Source: Lachnospiraceae bacterium
GTDB taxonomy: Bacteria > Bacillota > Clostridia > Lachnospirales > Lachnospiraceae
Length of the DNA stretch: 15,137 bases
NCBI GenBank assembly: GCA_014804225.1
Contig: JAAVAF010000140.1
Location: forward strand, 1-15,137
Direction of reading: 5' to 3'
The notes below the pieces were generated by a model. That model was not told the DNA's origin. It saw only the letters and a program-made list of their open reading frames with translations, and did no database searches. Positions 13,150 through 15,137 of this stretch are shown here, in pieces (position 1 is the first letter of the stretch; each line of letters starts with the position of its first letter). Position numbers and translations under genes: made by a program.

Positions 13150-13998
13150 ATGGCGAATTATCAATGGTATCCGGGGCATATGACCAAGGCAAAGCGCATG
13201 ATGCAGGAGAACATGAAGCTGATTGATCTTGTAATTGAGCTTTTGGATGCGCGTGTGCCGCTTAGCAGCCGCAATCCGGATATTGATGCGCTTGGAAAAA
13301 ATAAGTCAAGAATCATATTGTTAAATAAGTCCGATCTTGCAGATCCGAGAAAAAATAAGAATTGGATTGAATATTTTACCGAGAAGGGCTTTCACGTGCT
13401 TGAGATTAATTCTAAGACAGGTGCGGGTATCAAATCCATTCATGGTGTGGTGCAGACGGCATGTAAAGAAAAGATAGAGCGTGACAGAAAGCGTGGCATT
13501 TTAAATCGTCCGGTGCGTGCGATGGTGGTGGGAATCCCGAATGTGGGGAAATCAACCTTTATCAATTCTTTTGCTGGAAAAGCGTGTACAAAGACGGGAA
13601 ATAAACCAGGGGTTACAAAGGGAAAACAGTGGATTAGACTCAATAAAAATTTGGAGCTTTTGGACACACCGGGTATTTTGTGGCCGAAGTTTGATGATCA
13701 GCGTGTGGGACTGCATCTTGCGATGATAGGCTCCATGAATGACGAGATTATTCATTTAGATGAACTGGCATATGATCTGATTGATTTTTTGCGTGCGGAA
13801 TACGCGGGGCAGTTTGAGAAACGATATGAAATTGATATTTTGGAAGAACAGGACGCATATGAAATTATAAAATCTGTATGTATTCGTAAAAAATGCTTTC
13901 TAAAAGGGGAAGAACTTGATATAATGAAAGCATCAACGATGATTGTTGATGACTTTCGAAATGGGAAATTAGGAAAAATTACATTGGAGATGCCGTAA
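13150..13998 (+). CDS. rbgA: Ribosome biogenesis GTPase RbgA (YlqF)
   Basis: RbgA is a circularly permuted GTPase needed for late 50S assembly in B. subtilis. The 282-aa product starts with the conserved WYPGHMTKAKR (6-16; the YPGHM His10 matches the family's catalytic-region histidine). The GTPase motifs come in permuted order: G4 NKSD (59-62), G5 near INSKTGAG (86-93), G1 GIPNVGKST (128-136), G2 Thr in GNKPGVTKG (150-158) and G3 DTPG (172-175). A C-terminal helical RNA-binding domain follows. AAAGGGG precedes ATG 13150 by 7 nt. The second signal peptidase starts 1 nt after the stop, so translation is probably coupled. Its neighbour rplS encodes another 50S component. Confidence 0.97.
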   Translation: MANYQWYPGHMTKAKRMMQENMKLIDLVIELLDARVPLSSRNPDIDALGKNKSRIILLNKSDLADPRKNKNWIEYFTEKGFHVLEINSKTGAGIKSIHGVVQTACKEKIERDRKRGILNRPVRAMVVGIPNVGKSTFINSFAGKACTKTGNKPGVTKGKQWIRLNKNLELLDTPGILWPKFDDQRVGLHLAMIGSMNDEIIHLDELAYDLIDFLRAEYAGQFEKRYEIDILEEQDAYEIIKSVCIRKKCFLKGEELDIMKASTMIVDDFRNGKLGKITLEMP

Positions 13999-13999
13999 A

Positions 14000-14560
14000 A
14001 TGGAAACAAGGGAAAGTAAATTAAAAAGTATCTTGAAAGAGGTGTTAAGCACCAGTATTTATCTGCTGATTGTGATTGGCATTGCATATTTGATTGTTAC
14101 ATATGTCGGACAACGCACACGGGTGAGCGGCGGAAGCATGGAGAGCACTTTGAGCAGTGAGGATCATCTTTTGGTGGATAAGATATCGTATCGGTTTAAT
14201 GCTCCCGAGCGTTTTGATATCATTGTATTTCCGTTTCAGTATGACGATGAGGTATACTATATAAAGCGTATTATAGGAATGCCGGGGGAAACGATACGGA
14301 TTGATATGGAAGGAAATATATATATTGATGATGAAGTCTTGGAGGAGGACTATGGCAGGGAGGTTATTGAAAATCCCGGCAGGGCATTCGAACCAATAAC
14401 GCTTGGAGATGATGAATATTTTGTTATGGGTGACAATAGGAACAACAGTACAGATAGCAGAGATCCCTCGGTAGGCAATATTCACAGAGATGATATTATT
14501 GGAAAAGCATTTATCAGGATATGGCCGTTATCGAAATTTGGAGTATTAAAGCATCAATAA
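14000..14560 (+). CDS. lepB: Signal peptidase I (second copy)
   Basis: This is a second type I signal peptidase, 186 aa, with a short cytoplasmic tail, one membrane helix (about 17-35) and the S26 catalytic domain outside. Ser46 is in VSGGSMESTL and Lys89 in YYIKRIIGMPGE. Box E is the standard GDNRNNSTDSRDPSVG, unlike the first copy. The two paralogues share motif order and length but are clearly diverged, so this is not a recent duplication. The gene starts 1 nt after the rbgA stop, with TGGAGA (13985-13990) inside the rbgA end as ribosome binding site. It is followed after 59 nt by rnhB. A difference in substrate range between the copies is possible but not shown. Confidence 0.95.
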   Translation: METRESKLKSILKEVLSTSIYLLIVIGIAYLIVTYVGQRTRVSGGSMESTLSSEDHLLVDKISYRFNAPERFDIIVFPFQYDDEVYYIKRIIGMPGETIRIDMEGNIYIDDEVLEEDYGREVIENPGRAFEPITLGDDEYFVMGDNRNNSTDSRDPSVGNIHRDDIIGKAFIRIWPLSKFGVLKHQ

Positions 14561-14619
14561 TCGACAGTGATATATGATATGATCCGAATTTACGGGATTT
14601 GTGGAAATGGAGAATCGTG

Positions 14620-15137
14620 ATGGAGAAAAAAATCGGCGATATTAGGAACGAACTTATGGCAGCAGACGCAAGTAAGCTGCCTGTTTTTGTGGCAGACTAT
14701 GAGCACGATCAAAGAAATGGTGTAAAGGCACTTGTTGCAAAGGCGAAAAAACGCATGGAGGCACTTGAGAAGGAAAAGCAGCGTACGGAGAAGATGAAGG
14801 TGTATGAACGCGAGTATGCTGCTTGCGGATACATTTGTGGGATTGACGAGGTAGGCAGAGGACCGCTTGCGGGTCCTGTTGTGGCATGTGCAGTCATTTT
14901 GCTGTCAGATTGTCAAATCCTGTATTTAAATGATTCGAAACAGTTGAGCGAGAAAAAACGTGAGGAGCTTTATGATATCATTATGCGCGAAGCGGTATCT
15001 GTTGGGATAGGCTGTGCGTCCCATGAACGGATTGACGAGATTAATATCCTACAGGCGACGTATGAAGCGATGCGCGAAGCTATAAATAAGCTGACGGTAA
15101 AACCCGATATATTATTAAATGATGCGGTGACGATACC
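14620..15137 (+). CDS. rnhB: Ribonuclease HII, 3' end cut by window
   Basis: RNase HII cuts the RNA strand of RNA-DNA hybrids and starts removal of single ribonucleotides from DNA. About 172 codons are visible of an expected 250 or so. The first 70 residues are the charged N-terminal extension also found in the B. subtilis enzyme (EKKIGDIRNELMAADASK, EKEKQRTEKMKVYEREYAAC). The catalytic domain starts with CGIDEVGRGPLAGPVVACA, which gives the active-site Asp and Glu, followed by NDSKQLSEKKREELYD. A third acidic residue appears in LLNDAVTI near the edge. ATG 14620 follows TGGAGA (14608-14613) by 6 nt. The weak TCGACA/TATGAT combination in the 59-nt gap is badly spaced, so cotranscription with the signal peptidase is more likely. 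Confidence 0.95.
   Translation, partial: MEKKIGDIRNELMAADASKLPVFVADYEHDQRNGVKALVAKAKKRMEALEKEKQRTEKMKVYEREYAACGYICGIDEVGRGPLAGPVVACAVILLSDCQILYLNDSKQLSEKKREELYDIIMREAVSVGIGCASHERIDEINILQATYEAMREAINKLTVKPDILLNDAVTI

Overview
The window reads as a chromosomal housekeeping segment of a low-to-moderate-GC, spore-forming Firmicute, most likely a Lachnospiraceae-type Clostridium relative. The reasons are the protein sequences (clostridial ParE/ParC, YgiQ, RbgA), the strong AGGAGG-type ribosome binding sites, the block rplS / signal peptidase / rbgA / signal peptidase / rnhB, a YlbJ/SpoVV-type sporulation protein, and a perfect CcpA-type cre site next to pta. The genus cannot be fixed from this sequence. 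I see no insertion sequence, prophage, CRISPR array, tRNA or rRNA.

Layout. (1) 1-890, minus strand: the 5' part of pta (phosphotransacetylase), cut by the window edge. (2) 891-1180: an AT-rich divergent control region with promoters for pta and parE, a cre site and several inverted repeats. (3) 1181-7041, plus strand: a compact run of parE, parC, rsmD, coaD and a coiled-coil gene, closed by a hairpin at 7071-7092. (4) 7160-8191, plus strand: a secreted zinc amidase whose stop overlaps the tail of ylbJ/spoVV (8186-9121, minus strand). (5) 9200-11961, plus strand: rsuA-type pseudouridine synthase and ygiQ radical-SAM gene, separated by a 54-bp tandem repeat. (6) 11972-12496: rplS with its own promoter, leader and terminator. 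(7) 12544-15137, plus strand: signal peptidase I, rbgA, a second signal peptidase I, and the start of rnhB, cut by the window edge.

How the genes fit together. ParE/ParC form one type IIA topoisomerase, probably topo IV. rsmD, rsuA, rplS and rbgA all serve ribosome modification or assembly. coaD makes a coenzyme A precursor and pta uses CoA in acetate metabolism. The two signal peptidases process exported proteins, which would include the amidase. ylbJ/spoVV belongs to late spore formation (dipicolinic acid transport in Bacillus subtilis). rsmD-coaD-ylbJ is a contiguous block in B. subtilis; here ylbJ is inverted and separated from coaD by two genes.

The most unusual element is the rsuA-ygiQ spacer (9919-10026). 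It holds two 54-bp tandem copies, each of which folds almost completely into three abutting hairpins. The two copies differ at only four positions, and these four form two perfectly compensatory base-pair changes (T-A to C-G twice). This points to conserved secondary structure in an otherwise undescribed short repeat.
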